Source of the DNA: Acidulodesulfobacterium sp021802425
GTDB lineage: Bacteria; SZUA-79; Acidulodesulfobacterales; Acidulodesulfobacteraceae
Reading direction: 5' to 3'
NCBI GenBank assembly: GCA_021802425.1
Contig: JAJZXJ010000001.1
Location: forward strand, 1 to 64,000
DNA length: 64,000 nt
Positions 52,976 through 61,289 of the stretch are shown here, in pieces (the first letter of the stretch is position 1; each line of letters starts with the position of its first letter). Below the pieces are notes generated by a model. It was not told where the DNA came from. It saw only the letters and a program-made list of their open reading frames with translations, and did no database searches. Both the position numbers and the translations under genes were made by a program.

Positions 52976-55236
52976 TAAAAAGGATAAATAAAATCAAAAA
53001 TTTCGGTGTATTTAAAGATTTTCAATGGGATAGCTCTACCCCAGATTTTAATAAACATAATTTGATTTATGGCTGGAATTATTCCGGCAAAACAACAATT
53101 TCAAGAATATTTCGCTGTTTTGAACTATGCAAAAAACATGCCGATTATCTGAATGCTGAATTTGAGTTAAAAGATGAAAAAGATCCAAGCAATAAATATA
53201 ATGACAAGGATCTTTCAACCTTACCCAATGTTCGTGTCTTTAACACAGATTTTATTCTAGAAAACTTAAAATGGTATTCTCAAGGCGATGAAGGTTTAGA
53301 GCCAATTTCCTTTTTAATCGGCAAGGAAAATATTGAACTCCAAAAACGACTCGAAAGATTCAAAACAGGACAAAAAAAGCTAAACGACAAAAAGACGGAA
53401 CTTATCGATGGCAAAAATGAAACAGAAAAAATAATTGGAAACGCTCTTACCGACAAAGCAAGATATATTAAAAAATATCTTTCCATTACTGACTATGATA
53501 AGGCTAAGCTTAAACGCTCAATTGAAGGTATAAAAGAGAATTATGGAAGTTATTTACTCAATGACGCTGATTATGACAAGCATTCTTCGACATATAAAAA
53601 TACGGAGCAACGAAAGGACGTTATTTTAAATGCTATGCCTACTTTAATTTTCCTTAGTCTTCAAAATAAAACAAAAGAAATTATGGAAAGAAAAATTACC
53701 GTCCAAAAAATTATTGAGGAACTAAAAAATGACGAAAATCTTAACAGGTGGGTTAATGAAGGACGGGAATTACATAAAGACAAAACTAAATGTGCTTTCT
53801 GCGGTAATGATTTGCCTTCAGATTTATTTCTAAAGTTGGATCAGCATTTCTCTATAGAATATGAACGACTTGAAAAAGACATAAAAAAATTAATAAATGA
53901 TATAAAAAGCCACAAGACCGAGGTTGAAAAGTTTGACTTGCCGGCAAATGGAGAATTTTATGCAGAATTTGTCTCAGGATATAAGAAATTGCAAGAGGAA
54001 TATGATGCTCTTATTGATAATTATATCAAAAATATTGATGCTTTATTAAAAAGCTTAGAGTCTAAACAATTAAGGCCGTTTGAAGAGCTAAAATTTAATG
54101 AATTTTCCGATAATTCGAATAATATAAAAGAAAAATATAATGAGATAAAAAGTATTGTAGAAAAACATAAAAACAAGACCGCTAATTTTACGAATGAAAA
54201 GAAAGAAGCTAAGGCAAAATTAATTAATCATTATTCAGCCGAGTTTATCCAAGACCAAAAGTATTTTGATGTTTTAGAGAATAAAAGAAATATTGAAAGT
54301 AAAATAGAAATCTATAAAAATGCTTTAACTAAAGTATATAACGGTATTGTTATGGTTGAAGAGAAATTATCCGAATTTACTAAGGGGGCAGAAAAAGTTA
54401 ATGAGTATATCCGGCAATTTTTCCAGCACGATGGCATAAAAATAGAAGTCACGGAAGATAGCAAATTTAAGATAATCCGAAATAATGAACCGGCTAAAAA
54501 CCTGAGCGAAGGAGAAAAAACCGCCATATCGTTCGCATATTTTGTGGCAAGACTTGAGGATAAGAAAACAAAACTGGATGAAACAATAGTGTTTATTGAT
54601 GATCCGGTTTCAAGCTTGGACTGCAATCATCTTTTCAATATCTACGCTTTTATAAAATCAAAATTAATAAATTGCGGTCAATTGTTTGTTTCTACCCACA
54701 ATTTGGAATTTTTCAATTTAATGAAAGATTTTATAATGGAAATCACAGGCCAAAACGGGAAATACCTATATAAACATCAAAATTCCCCTGCCCCGTATTT
54801 CCTTATTCAAAAAGAGTGGGGTGAAAAAATAAACCGATCAAGAATTATAAACCTTCCAAAAGAATTGAATAAATACAAATCGGAATATGTTTATCTTTTT
54901 TCTATAATACTTAATTTTGAGAATTATTCTGGAACGGATTTTAATATGATGTATATATTGCCAAATATTGGAAGGAGATTTTTGGAAGGATATTTGGGGT
55001 TAAAATATCCCGATGGAAAACCATGGAAAGAAAAGTTATGTAGGTTAGTCAAGGACGAAGCCCAAAGAAATTTGGTTTATAAATTTGTTAATGAATTTTC
55101 ACATAATTCATCTGCTATGCGATCATTAAAATTTCCAGATATGCAAGAATGCAAACAAGCGATTAACATTATTATGAAAGGTTTAAAAGAAAATGATAAA
55201 GATCATTATGATGCTCTATATGAAAGTTGCAATTAA
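52972..55236 (+). CDS. rloC: RloC/PrrC-like AAA ATPase, candidate anticodon nuclease
   Basis: A 754-residue AAA_13-family protein. Walker A is GWNYSGKT (34-41), the signature is LSEGEKTA (511-518) and Walker B is TIVFIDDPVSSLD (D543/D544). Long coiled-coil arms flank a zinc-hook motif CAFCG (C274, C277), a feature of RloC that PrrC lacks. Near the C-terminus R668 (or R669), E672 and H711 (NIGRRFLE ... NEFSH) resemble the Arg-Glu-His anticodon-nuclease triad of PrrC/RloC. Proteins of this family cut tRNA when DNA is damaged or a type I restriction system is inhibited. It overlaps the HsdS remnant by ATGA. Function as a nuclease is inferred. Confidence 0.8.
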   Translation: MIKRINKIKNFGVFKDFQWDSSTPDFNKHNLIYGWNYSGKTTISRIFRCFELCKKHADYLNAEFELKDEKDPSNKYNDKDLSTLPNVRVFNTDFILENLKWYSQGDEGLEPISFLIGKENIELQKRLERFKTGQKKLNDKKTELIDGKNETEKIIGNALTDKARYIKKYLSITDYDKAKLKRSIEGIKENYGSYLLNDADYDKHSSTYKNTEQRKDVILNAMPTLIFLSLQNKTKEIMERKITVQKIIEELKNDENLNRWVNEGRELHKDKTKCAFCGNDLPSDLFLKLDQHFSIEYERLEKDIKKLINDIKSHKTEVEKFDLPANGEFYAEFVSGYKKLQEEYDALIDNYIKNIDALLKSLESKQLRPFEELKFNEFSDNSNNIKEKYNEIKSIVEKHKNKTANFTNEKKEAKAKLINHYSAEFIQDQKYFDVLENKRNIESKIEIYKNALTKVYNGIVMVEEKLSEFTKGAEKVNEYIRQFFQHDGIKIEVTEDSKFKIIRNNEPAKNLSEGEKTAISFAYFVARLEDKKTKLDETIVFIDDPVSSLDCNHLFNIYAFIKSKLINCGQLFVSTHNLEFFNLMKDFIMEITGQNGKYLYKHQNSPAPYFLIQKEWGEKINRSRIINLPKELNKYKSEYVYLFSIILNFENYSGTDFNMMYILPNIGRRFLEGYLGLKYPDGKPWKEKLCRLVKDEAQRNLVYKFVNEFSHNSSAMRSLKFPDMQECKQAINIIMKGLKENDKDHYDALYESCN

Positions 55237-55280
55237 CAAAATATAGAGATAATATAAATGTAAATATAATTGGTTTAAAT

Positions 55281-56792
55281 ATGAAAATAACAAATTTAAA
55301 AATAGAAAAGTTTAGAAATTTTAAAGATGTTGACTGTATAATTGGGAAAAAATTAACCATCATTGCCGGTAGAAATGGAACTGGTAAATCTGCTTTACTT
55401 GGACTTATCGGGCATATTTTTGATTATAAAGGGGAATCAAGAACATTATCAGGCCAAAAGTTTGTGACGGAATTTAATAAAATTTTTAGATTTTCTTTAA
55501 AACACGAGAGAGATAGCCAATATAGTTATCAAGTTTTAATTAGTGATGATAAAGATAAAGAAATCTTTAGGAATGCTTATTTTAACGGATATAATGAAAC
55601 TGAAAAAAGATTTAGGATTTACGTCGGCAAGAAACAAAAGGGGCAAGGCAAGATCAATATCCCTGTTATTTATTTAGGTTTGGAGCGATTGTTTCCAATA
55701 GCTCAGGAAAAGGATAAAAATATAAATATTAACCTCACTAGTTTAAGCGATGAAGATAAAGAATGGTACAAGAATTATTATAATTTAATTTTTGCTTCAG
55801 AAGAATCCGTCAATATAGAAGATTGTAAAACCTCTCACAAAAGATTTTATTCCCCTTCTTGTGAAAAGCATGATAGTTATAGTAATTCAGCCGGAGAAGA
55901 TAACCTCGGCCAAATTTTGACCTCAATATTATCTTTTAAAAAAATAAAAGATAATACTAATGAAAATTATAAAGGCGGTATTTTGCTGATTGATGAACTT
56001 GATGCTACAATGTTTCCCGGCGCGCAAATAAAACTTTTGGATACATTTTTAACATTTGCGAAACAATACGATTTGCAGATAATTTTTACGACCCATTCCA
56101 CGGATATTATTAAATTAATTATGAATAATAAATTTTCTAAATCAGAAGATGTTAAATTCTTATTTATAGAAAAAAGAGGAAGCAAGATAATAACTCATCA
56201 AACTAAAAATGATATAGAAAAGATGTTATCTGCCTTACGTTATGAGATATTTAATGAAGATGTCGAAAGAAAAATAGAATTATATACGGAGGATGAAGAA
56301 GCAAGATTTTTTTTAAAAGGTATTATTAAAAGAGATTGGAGAAAATATATCGATATTAAATGTGTAAGTTTAGGTGCTGAGAATTATATTAATCTAATAA
56401 GGAATAAAGTCCCTTCATTTCTATCAAGCATAGTTGTATTGGATGGTGATAGAAGTAAAAGTAAAAGTAAATTTAAAAATGTTCTTTATTTGCCGGGAGG
56501 CAAACGTCCAGAAAATGTTTTTCATGACTTATTAAATTCAATACCCGAAGAAAATGATTTTTGGGGAAAATGCGGTGGATACACCAAAGAATATTTTCGG
56601 GCTAATCCTCCAAGATCATTAGGTAATCGTACATATATGAAGGAGTGGTTTAATTCTAATAAAAAATATTGGGGCAGGGGTTGCAATAAAGTTATTGATA
56701 TTTGGAAAAGCATGAACCAAAATAAAGTTAATGAATTTAACAAAAAAATTGAGGATATCATAGATTATTTTATACCTAATAGGTCTAATTAA
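55281..56792 (+). CDS. OLD-like AAA ATPase with C-terminal TOPRIM-like domain
   Basis: A 503-residue protein beginning MKITNLKIEKFRNFKDV. Walker A is GRNGTGKS (30-37), Walker B GGILLIDELDATMFPG (D238/E239), and the His switch FTTHSTDII. The C-terminal third carries TOPRIM-type acidic motifs: E337 in LYTEDEEARFF and D388-G389-D390 in VVLDGDRS. Such ATPase-TOPRIM proteins are overcoming-lysogenization-defect nucleases used in phage defence, including single-gene ones. There is no GajB-like helicase beside it. No Shine-Dalgarno is obvious at ATG 55281; the alternative TTG 55227 overlaps the preceding stop. Confidence 0.78.
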   Translation: MKITNLKIEKFRNFKDVDCIIGKKLTIIAGRNGTGKSALLGLIGHIFDYKGESRTLSGQKFVTEFNKIFRFSLKHERDSQYSYQVLISDDKDKEIFRNAYFNGYNETEKRFRIYVGKKQKGQGKINIPVIYLGLERLFPIAQEKDKNININLTSLSDEDKEWYKNYYNLIFASEESVNIEDCKTSHKRFYSPSCEKHDSYSNSAGEDNLGQILTSILSFKKIKDNTNENYKGGILLIDELDATMFPGAQIKLLDTFLTFAKQYDLQIIFTTHSTDIIKLIMNNKFSKSEDVKFLFIEKRGSKIITHQTKNDIEKMLSALRYEIFNEDVERKIELYTEDEEARFFLKGIIKRDWRKYIDIKCVSLGAENYINLIRNKVPSFLSSIVVLDGDRSKSKSKFKNVLYLPGGKRPENVFHDLLNSIPEENDFWGKCGGYTKEYFRANPPRSLGNRTYMKEWFNSNKKYWGRGCNKVIDIWKSMNQNKVNEFNKKIEDIIDYFIPNRSN

Positions 56793-56911
56793 AACCACCG
56801 TTCAATTTTCTATGCCGGTTTAGTCGCACTGCTTTAATATTAGAGAAAGTAACGGGAAAAATTGACGTAATAGAGCAATAGCAATAAAAGCTAAAGATAA
56901 AAAAAATTACG

Positions 56912-57379
56912 TTGAACGAGTATACCTGCTTATTGCAGGGTATTAAACTGCGCATCCGTTCCGCGCAATACGAAGCGCTTAAGACTGTCAATAAAGAATT
57001 AATCCGCCTTTACTGGGGCATCGGCAAAATGATTGTCGAGCGCCAAAATAAGTTCGGCTGGCACAAATTTATAGTGGAGAATCTTCCGAAGGTTTATAAC
57101 TTGAGTTTTTCGGCGTTCAGGGCTATTCAAAAGACAATCTCCGGCACATGAGAAAGTTTTATTTGTAAAACAAAGACAATGAGAAACTTGCACCGCTTGT
57201 GCAAGAAATTAGAGAACGAAGACGACGAGTTTACGGACAATCGTCGAATATGTTCTTAGAGAAAGCAATAAGCCGATTGTGGTAGGCCCAATACAGGATA
57301 ACCAGATATCTGCCGGAAAAATTTCAAAAAGAATTACCGGCGCGAGTGGATAATAAAACTTTTAGACGAAACGGAATAA
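56912..57379 (+). pseudogene. Decayed DUF1016 (YhcG-like PD-(D/E)xK) nuclease gene
   Basis: The first 65 codons read LRIRSAQYEALKTVNKELIRLYWGIGKMIVERQ and GWHKFIVENL, a clear DUF1016 N-terminal domain. Frame then breaks: MRKFYL, a stop, and NKDNEKLAPLVQEI follow in a shifted frame at about 57149-57220. Near the 3' end, RYLPEKFQKELPA and IKLLDETE match the family C-terminus in two different frames. The central nuclease core is missing. The gene usually codes for ~340 residues, so this is a dead relic with a deletion and several frameshifts. The rest of the 56793-57508 gap has no gene. Confidence 0.8.
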
Positions 57380-57421
57380 TGAGTATAATAGACGAAGCAA
57401 AAAGTTTAAATATTTAATTTT

Positions 57422-57451
57422 TTGCAATTAAATCACAAAAAATGGTATAAT
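57422..57451 (+). promoter_or_regulatory. Probable sigma-70 promoter for the RloA-RloB pair
   Basis: TTGCAA (57422-57427), an 18-base spacer and consensus TATAAT (57446-57451), 57 bases before the rloA ATG. The pair may thus be expressed independently of the upstream island genes. Confidence 0.6.
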
Positions 57452-57508
57452 TAAATATATGTTTAATAAAATTGATGTTAATAAAATTATTAACGAGACA
57501 CTAAATTT

Positions 57509-58762
57509 ATGTTAGTGGAATTTAAAGTTTCGAATTATCTTTCGATAAACGAAGAGCAAACGCTTAGCATGATTGCGAATAATGCCGACAAAACATTATT
57601 AAATCACTTTAAAGATTTCGGTAAATACAGAATCAAAGTTTTAAGGACGGCGGGCATATTTGGACCTAATGCATCAGGTAAAACAAATATGCTTAAAGCA
57701 TGTGATTTTATGAAAAGACTTGTGATTTTCTCTTCAAAAAATCTTCCGGGCGCTTCAACAGGGGTTGTGCCGTTTAAATTTATAAAAGAAAAAGATAAAA
57801 CACTATCGAAATTCGAAATTACCTTTATTCTTGACGACGGGATTTTGTATTCCTACGGTTTTGAGCTTGACGAAAAAGAAATACATAGCGAATGGCTGTA
57901 TTATTATCCTAAAAATCAGAAAAAAAATCTTTTTCAAAGAAGCAAAACTGAAGGATATAAATTCGGAAGCGATATGAAGGGGAATAATAAGTCTATCGCG
58001 GGTATGACTAAAGAGAATTCCCTTTTTTTATCAGTTGCGGCGATGATGAACGAGGAAAAAGCGAAAAATATTTATGCTTTTTTTAACAATATTACCCTGG
58101 TACTTAATCAGATAGATTTATTTAGCAGTGTGGTTGTTATGAAAAATATCGTGGAATATTATAAGAAAAAAGATGATAAGAATAAATTAATTAATTTTTT
58201 ACAAAAAGCGGATTTAGGAATTACCGATTTTGAAATTAAAACCAAAAATATAAGCAATGAATTTAGGGATTTGAGGAAATTTCTTATGGATAATGCCGTT
58301 GAAATAAAAAGCTCCAATAAAGAATTCGATATGGATAACCTTGCCGTAGATGAAATCAATTTCAAGCATGAATATAACGGCATCCCGGGTGAATTAGGTA
58401 TAAACGAAGAGTCGAGTGGAACACAAAAATTATTCTTTCTTTTGCCGTTTTTTGTCGAAAACAAAGGGATTATTCTGATAGACGAATTAGAATCCTCAAT
58501 GCATCCCCATATAATAAATTTCTTATTAGATTTTTATTACGATATTTATCCCGACTCCCAGCTTATTTTTACTTCACACAATTCTGATCTATTAGATACG
58601 GAAAAATTCCGCAGGGATGAAATATGGTTTACGGAAAGGGAAAAAAACGGAAGCACGTCGCTTTTTTCGTTGGACGACATAAAACCTAAGCCAAGATTGG
58701 AAGACGATATTAAAATGCGCTATCTTTACGGTCAATACGGCGCTATCCCAAAAATAGCGTAA
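57509..58762 (+). CDS. rloA: RloA-like AAA ATPase (AbiLi-like)
   Basis: A 417-residue ATPase of the AAA_15/21 class. Walker A is GPNASGKT (52-59), LNEESSGTQKLFFLLPFF-like INEESSGTQKLFFLLPF is the signature region, Walker B GIILIDELESSMHP (D325/E326), and FTSHNSDLLD the His loop. With the downstream RloB-like gene 18 bases away it forms the two-gene module first noted as restriction-linked ORFs and similar to the AbiL abortive-infection system. It appears intact with a normal start; its own promoter lies upstream. It may sense phage and release or activate RloB. Confidence 0.83.
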   Translation: MLVEFKVSNYLSINEEQTLSMIANNADKTLLNHFKDFGKYRIKVLRTAGIFGPNASGKTNMLKACDFMKRLVIFSSKNLPGASTGVVPFKFIKEKDKTLSKFEITFILDDGILYSYGFELDEKEIHSEWLYYYPKNQKKNLFQRSKTEGYKFGSDMKGNNKSIAGMTKENSLFLSVAAMMNEEKAKNIYAFFNNITLVLNQIDLFSSVVVMKNIVEYYKKKDDKNKLINFLQKADLGITDFEIKTKNISNEFRDLRKFLMDNAVEIKSSNKEFDMDNLAVDEINFKHEYNGIPGELGINEESSGTQKLFFLLPFFVENKGIILIDELESSMHPHIINFLLDFYYDIYPDSQLIFTSHNSDLLDTEKFRRDEIWFTEREKNGSTSLFSLDDIKPKPRLEDDIKMRYLYGQYGAIPKIA

Positions 58763-58780
58763 TAATATGCGGATTAAATA

Positions 58781-59413
58781 ATGGCTAAATTCAAGAGGCT
58801 GGAAAAACCGAGAAAGAGCCGGAGGGTATTTTTAATAATTTCTGAGGGCGATATAGAAAAAATATATTTCAACCAATACAACAAGTATCTTAATCAACTT
58901 GATGGCAAAGTTAATATAAATGTATATACTGCCGGCCATACAACGGATCCTTTAGGCATTGTAAAATATGCTATAAAAAAAATTAAAGCCTCGAAAGACC
59001 GTAAAATATTCGAAAAGATATTTTGCGTTTTTGATACAGATACAATAAAACAGGGTACGGAGAATAAAAAAAATTTTATAAAGGCTGAAGAATTGGCCAA
59101 AAAACATAATTTTGGATTAATAACCTCTTTTCCATGCTTCGAATTGTGGCTTCTTTTGCATTTTGAGGACTATAGCAAGCCAGGGGTGAAATGCGAAATA
59201 ATTATAAAAAGGTTGCAAGAATTTTTACCGTCTTATCCTGAAGACAAAAATAAAAATGCTTTCGAAAGAATTAATTTTTTCGATAGTTATCTTAATAGAT
59301 TGGGTAATGCCATAAATCGAGCAAAAAACCTTAATTCTAAAAATTATTCGGATAATTCAATAGATTATCCTGATACTAAAATTTATGAAATATTTGAAAT
59401 AATTAAACAATAA
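58781..59413 (+). CDS. rloB: RloB-like TOPRIM-type effector (AbiLii-like)
   Basis: A 210-residue RloB-family protein. The TOPRIM-like acidic set is E22/E26 in SEGDIEKIYF and D85/D87 in VFDTDT. The family hallmark is SFPCFELWLLLHFEDY. RloB is thought to be the toxic effector of the pair, with RloA regulating it, by analogy with AbiL and related ATPase-TOPRIM defences. It is co-directional with rloA and has complete length. No other toxin motif is visible. Nuclease activity is inferred from fold only. Confidence 0.83.
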   Translation: MAKFKRLEKPRKSRRVFLIISEGDIEKIYFNQYNKYLNQLDGKVNINVYTAGHTTDPLGIVKYAIKKIKASKDRKIFEKIFCVFDTDTIKQGTENKKNFIKAEELAKKHNFGLITSFPCFELWLLLHFEDYSKPGVKCEIIIKRLQEFLPSYPEDKNKNAFERINFFDSYLNRLGNAINRAKNLNSKNYSDNSIDYPDTKIYEIFEIIKQ

Positions 59414-59426
59414 AAGCTTAAAAACA

Positions 59427-59514
59427 CTGGATTCCCGCCTACGCGGGAATGACTTTGCACAAGCATTTAACGTTTCACCCGACAGGTGTCATTCCCGCGT
59501 AGGCGGGAATCCAG
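59427..59514. repeat. Paired inverted repeats (REP/BIME-like) upstream of gatB
   Basis: Two perfect 27-bp arms, 59427-59453 and 59488-59514, face each other across a 34-bp centre. Each arm contains the self-complementary ATTCCCGC...GCGGGAAT. This sequence type is widespread as a REP-like repeat in proteobacteria. The right arm ends three bases before the gatB Shine-Dalgarno, and an upstream in-frame ATG (59486) falls inside the repeat, which is why the gatB start is placed at 59531. Confidence 0.9.
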
Positions 59515-59530
59515 ACAAAGGAGTTTAAAT

Positions 59531-61159
59531 ATGGAAAGTAATATTGCGGCAGATACTAATAAAACCAATGTCGGCGTCCGTATTTCTAATGGCGTTGCCG
59601 CCGATGCGGATACAGCGATAGGTATCGGAATGCGCACCGGTATTGCCGCCAGTTCACAGGGTGTTAGAGCGGAAGATTTTGAAGCGGTAATCGGGCTTGA
59701 GGTTCATTCCCAGCTTCTTACGAAAACCAAGATGTTTTGCTCCTGTCAAAATATTTTCGGAAAAGAACCTAATTCTATGGTATGCCCTGTTTGCCTCGGG
59801 CTTCCGGGCGCCCTTCCGGTAATCAACCTTGAGAGCGTCAGGCTTGCCGTAAAGGCGGCTCTGGCTTTAAATATCGGCATAAATAAAAAAAGCCTTTTTG
59901 CAAGAAAGAACTATTTTTATCCCGATTTACCAAAGGGGTATCAAATATCCCAGTATTTAGACCCCGTATCGTCAAACGGCTATTTAACCGTCAAAACGGA
60001 CGGGGCGGCGGAAAAAAGAATCAGAATAAACAGGCTGCATATCGAAGAGGATGCCGGAAAGCTGATTCATATCGGGAACGAATCTTATGTCGATTTAAAC
60101 AGAGCAGGAACGCCTCTCGTGGAAATAGTTTCCGAGCCGGATATAAGTTCCGCATCTGAAGCCGTATCTTATTTGAAAGCATTGAGGGAAATTCTCGTTT
60201 ATCTCGACATTTCCGACGGCAATATGGAAGAAGGGAGTTTCAGGTGCGACGCGAATGTTTCGGTCAGAAAAAAAGGCGATACTAAACTGGGAACCAGAGC
60301 CGAAGTTAAAAACGTCAATTCGTTTAAGTTTGTGGAAAAGGCGATAGATTATGAAATAGGCAGGCAAATCGATGTTATTTTAAGCGGCAGAAATGTAATT
60401 CAAGAAACAAGGCTTTATGACTCGAAAGAAAATGCGACAAGGTCTATGAGGGGCAAAGAAGAAGCGCACGATTACAGGTATTTCGAAGAGCCTGATTTGC
60501 CGCCGTTAATTTTAGACGAAGAATTTATAGCGGAGATTAAAAATTCGATTACGGAACTGCCGGGGGCAAAACGGGAAAGGTATATTAAAGAATATTCCCT
60601 GACCGATTACGACAGCGAGGTGCTGACGCAGGATAAAAAGATCGCGTATTACTTCGAAGATTTAATAAAGATAAATTTGGAAAATAAAAACAGGGTTGAA
60701 ATCAAAAAAATAACGAATTGGGTTATAAACGATTTATTGTTTGCGTTAAAAACAATTGAAAATCAGCGGTCCTCCGGAACGGCTGAGCCTGCTTTAAAAG
60801 AAGGCAATATGCCTGAACCGCAAGCCTTTTTTAACCTTATACTCGAGGTTGAAACCGGTAATATAAATAAAAGTACGGGAAAAGCCGTTTTAAACGAAAT
60901 GCTTTTGACGGGCAAAAAGCCTGATGACATTATTAAGGAAAAGAATTTAGCGCAGGTTTCGGATGAAAAAGGATTAGAGGGCATAATAAAACAGATATTG
61001 GATGAAAATTCAAAAGAGCTGGCAGATTTAATAGGCGGCAAAGATAAACTTTTCGGGTTTTTTGTCGGCGAAGCAATGAAAAAGACAAAGGGCAAGGCAA
61101 ATCCCAAAAAGGTGAACGAGATATTAAAAAACCTTATAGAAGAGAAAAAGAACCGTTAA
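59531..61159 (+). CDS. gatB: Asp/Glu-tRNA(Asn/Gln) amidotransferase subunit B (complete copy)
   Basis: The 542-residue full-length kinase/transamidase subunit that activates Glu-tRNA(Gln) or Asp-tRNA(Asn). It has FEAVIGLEVHSQL, CVCLGLPGALPV-like CPVCLGLPGALPV (Cys zinc site with CSCQ), EEDAGK, DLNRAGTPLVEIVSEPD, DGNMEEGSFRCDANVSVR, EVKNVNSFKFVEKAI, and the GatB/YqeY C-terminal helical domain. About 50 residues precede the family's usual start (MESNIAADTNKTNV...), low in complexity and different from the left copy's leader, so this leader may be of donor origin. AAAGGAG is spaced 7 bases from ATG 59531. It is separated from gatA by 7.9 kb. Confidence 0.95.
   Translation: MESNIAADTNKTNVGVRISNGVAADADTAIGIGMRTGIAASSQGVRAEDFEAVIGLEVHSQLLTKTKMFCSCQNIFGKEPNSMVCPVCLGLPGALPVINLESVRLAVKAALALNIGINKKSLFARKNYFYPDLPKGYQISQYLDPVSSNGYLTVKTDGAAEKRIRINRLHIEEDAGKLIHIGNESYVDLNRAGTPLVEIVSEPDISSASEAVSYLKALREILVYLDISDGNMEEGSFRCDANVSVRKKGDTKLGTRAEVKNVNSFKFVEKAIDYEIGRQIDVILSGRNVIQETRLYDSKENATRSMRGKEEAHDYRYFEEPDLPPLILDEEFIAEIKNSITELPGAKRERYIKEYSLTDYDSEVLTQDKKIAYYFEDLIKINLENKNRVEIKKITNWVINDLLFALKTIENQRSSGTAEPALKEGNMPEPQAFFNLILEVETGNINKSTGKAVLNEMLLTGKKPDDIIKEKNLAQVSDEKGLEGIIKQILDENSKELADLIGGKDKLFGFFVGEAMKKTKGKANPKKVNEILKNLIEEKKNR
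59677..60036 (+). repeat. 360-bp direct repeat, right copy
   Basis: The same block as 51739-52098, here inside the complete gatB gene. Past 60036 gatB continues normally with CATATCGAAGAGG, where the left copy turns into the gatA relic. Confidence 0.95.
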
Positions 61160-61167
61160 AGAAAAAA

Positions 61168-61257
61168 GTTAAAGGGGACAGATTTATTTATTTTCTCACT
61201 GCCGTCCGCATTTGCTGGCTTTTTAGACTGAAAATAAATAAATCTGTCCCCTTTAAC
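61168..61257. repeat. Paired inverted repeat downstream of gatB
   Basis: Two perfect 28-bp arms (61168-61195 and 61230-61257), containing GGGGACAGATTTATTTATTT, flank a 34-bp centre. It begins 8 bases after the gatB stop and ends just before the mtnA Shine-Dalgarno. It may act as a terminator hairpin and resembles mini-elements mobilised by REP-associated tyrosine transposases. Confidence 0.9.
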
Positions 61258-61289
61258 TAAAAAAAGAATTAAAATTGGAGGTAATAAAA

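Larger units (their letters stand above)
52184..59426. mobile_element. Defence-gene island inserted into gatB
   Basis: About 7.2 kb between the two gatB 5' copies hold an HsdR fragment, an HsdS tail, an RloC-like protein, an AAA-TOPRIM protein, a decayed DUF1016 gene and RloA-RloB. The island appears more AT-rich in codon choice than gatA and glmS nearby. No integrase or transposase is seen, so it probably entered by homologous or microhomology recombination. Boundaries are the gatA relic on the left and the inverted-repeat pair at 59427 on the right. Confidence 0.8.

Noticed and set aside
55281..56792. GajA of a Gabija system
   Set aside because: The ATPase-TOPRIM layout is similar but no GajB helicase is present; the UvrD/PcrA gene at 47439 is a housekeeping helicase in another operon.
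59427..59514. A CRISPR or phage att site
   Set aside because: Only two arms in inverted orientation with one spacer, matching REP-type elements, and no integrase or cas gene nearby.
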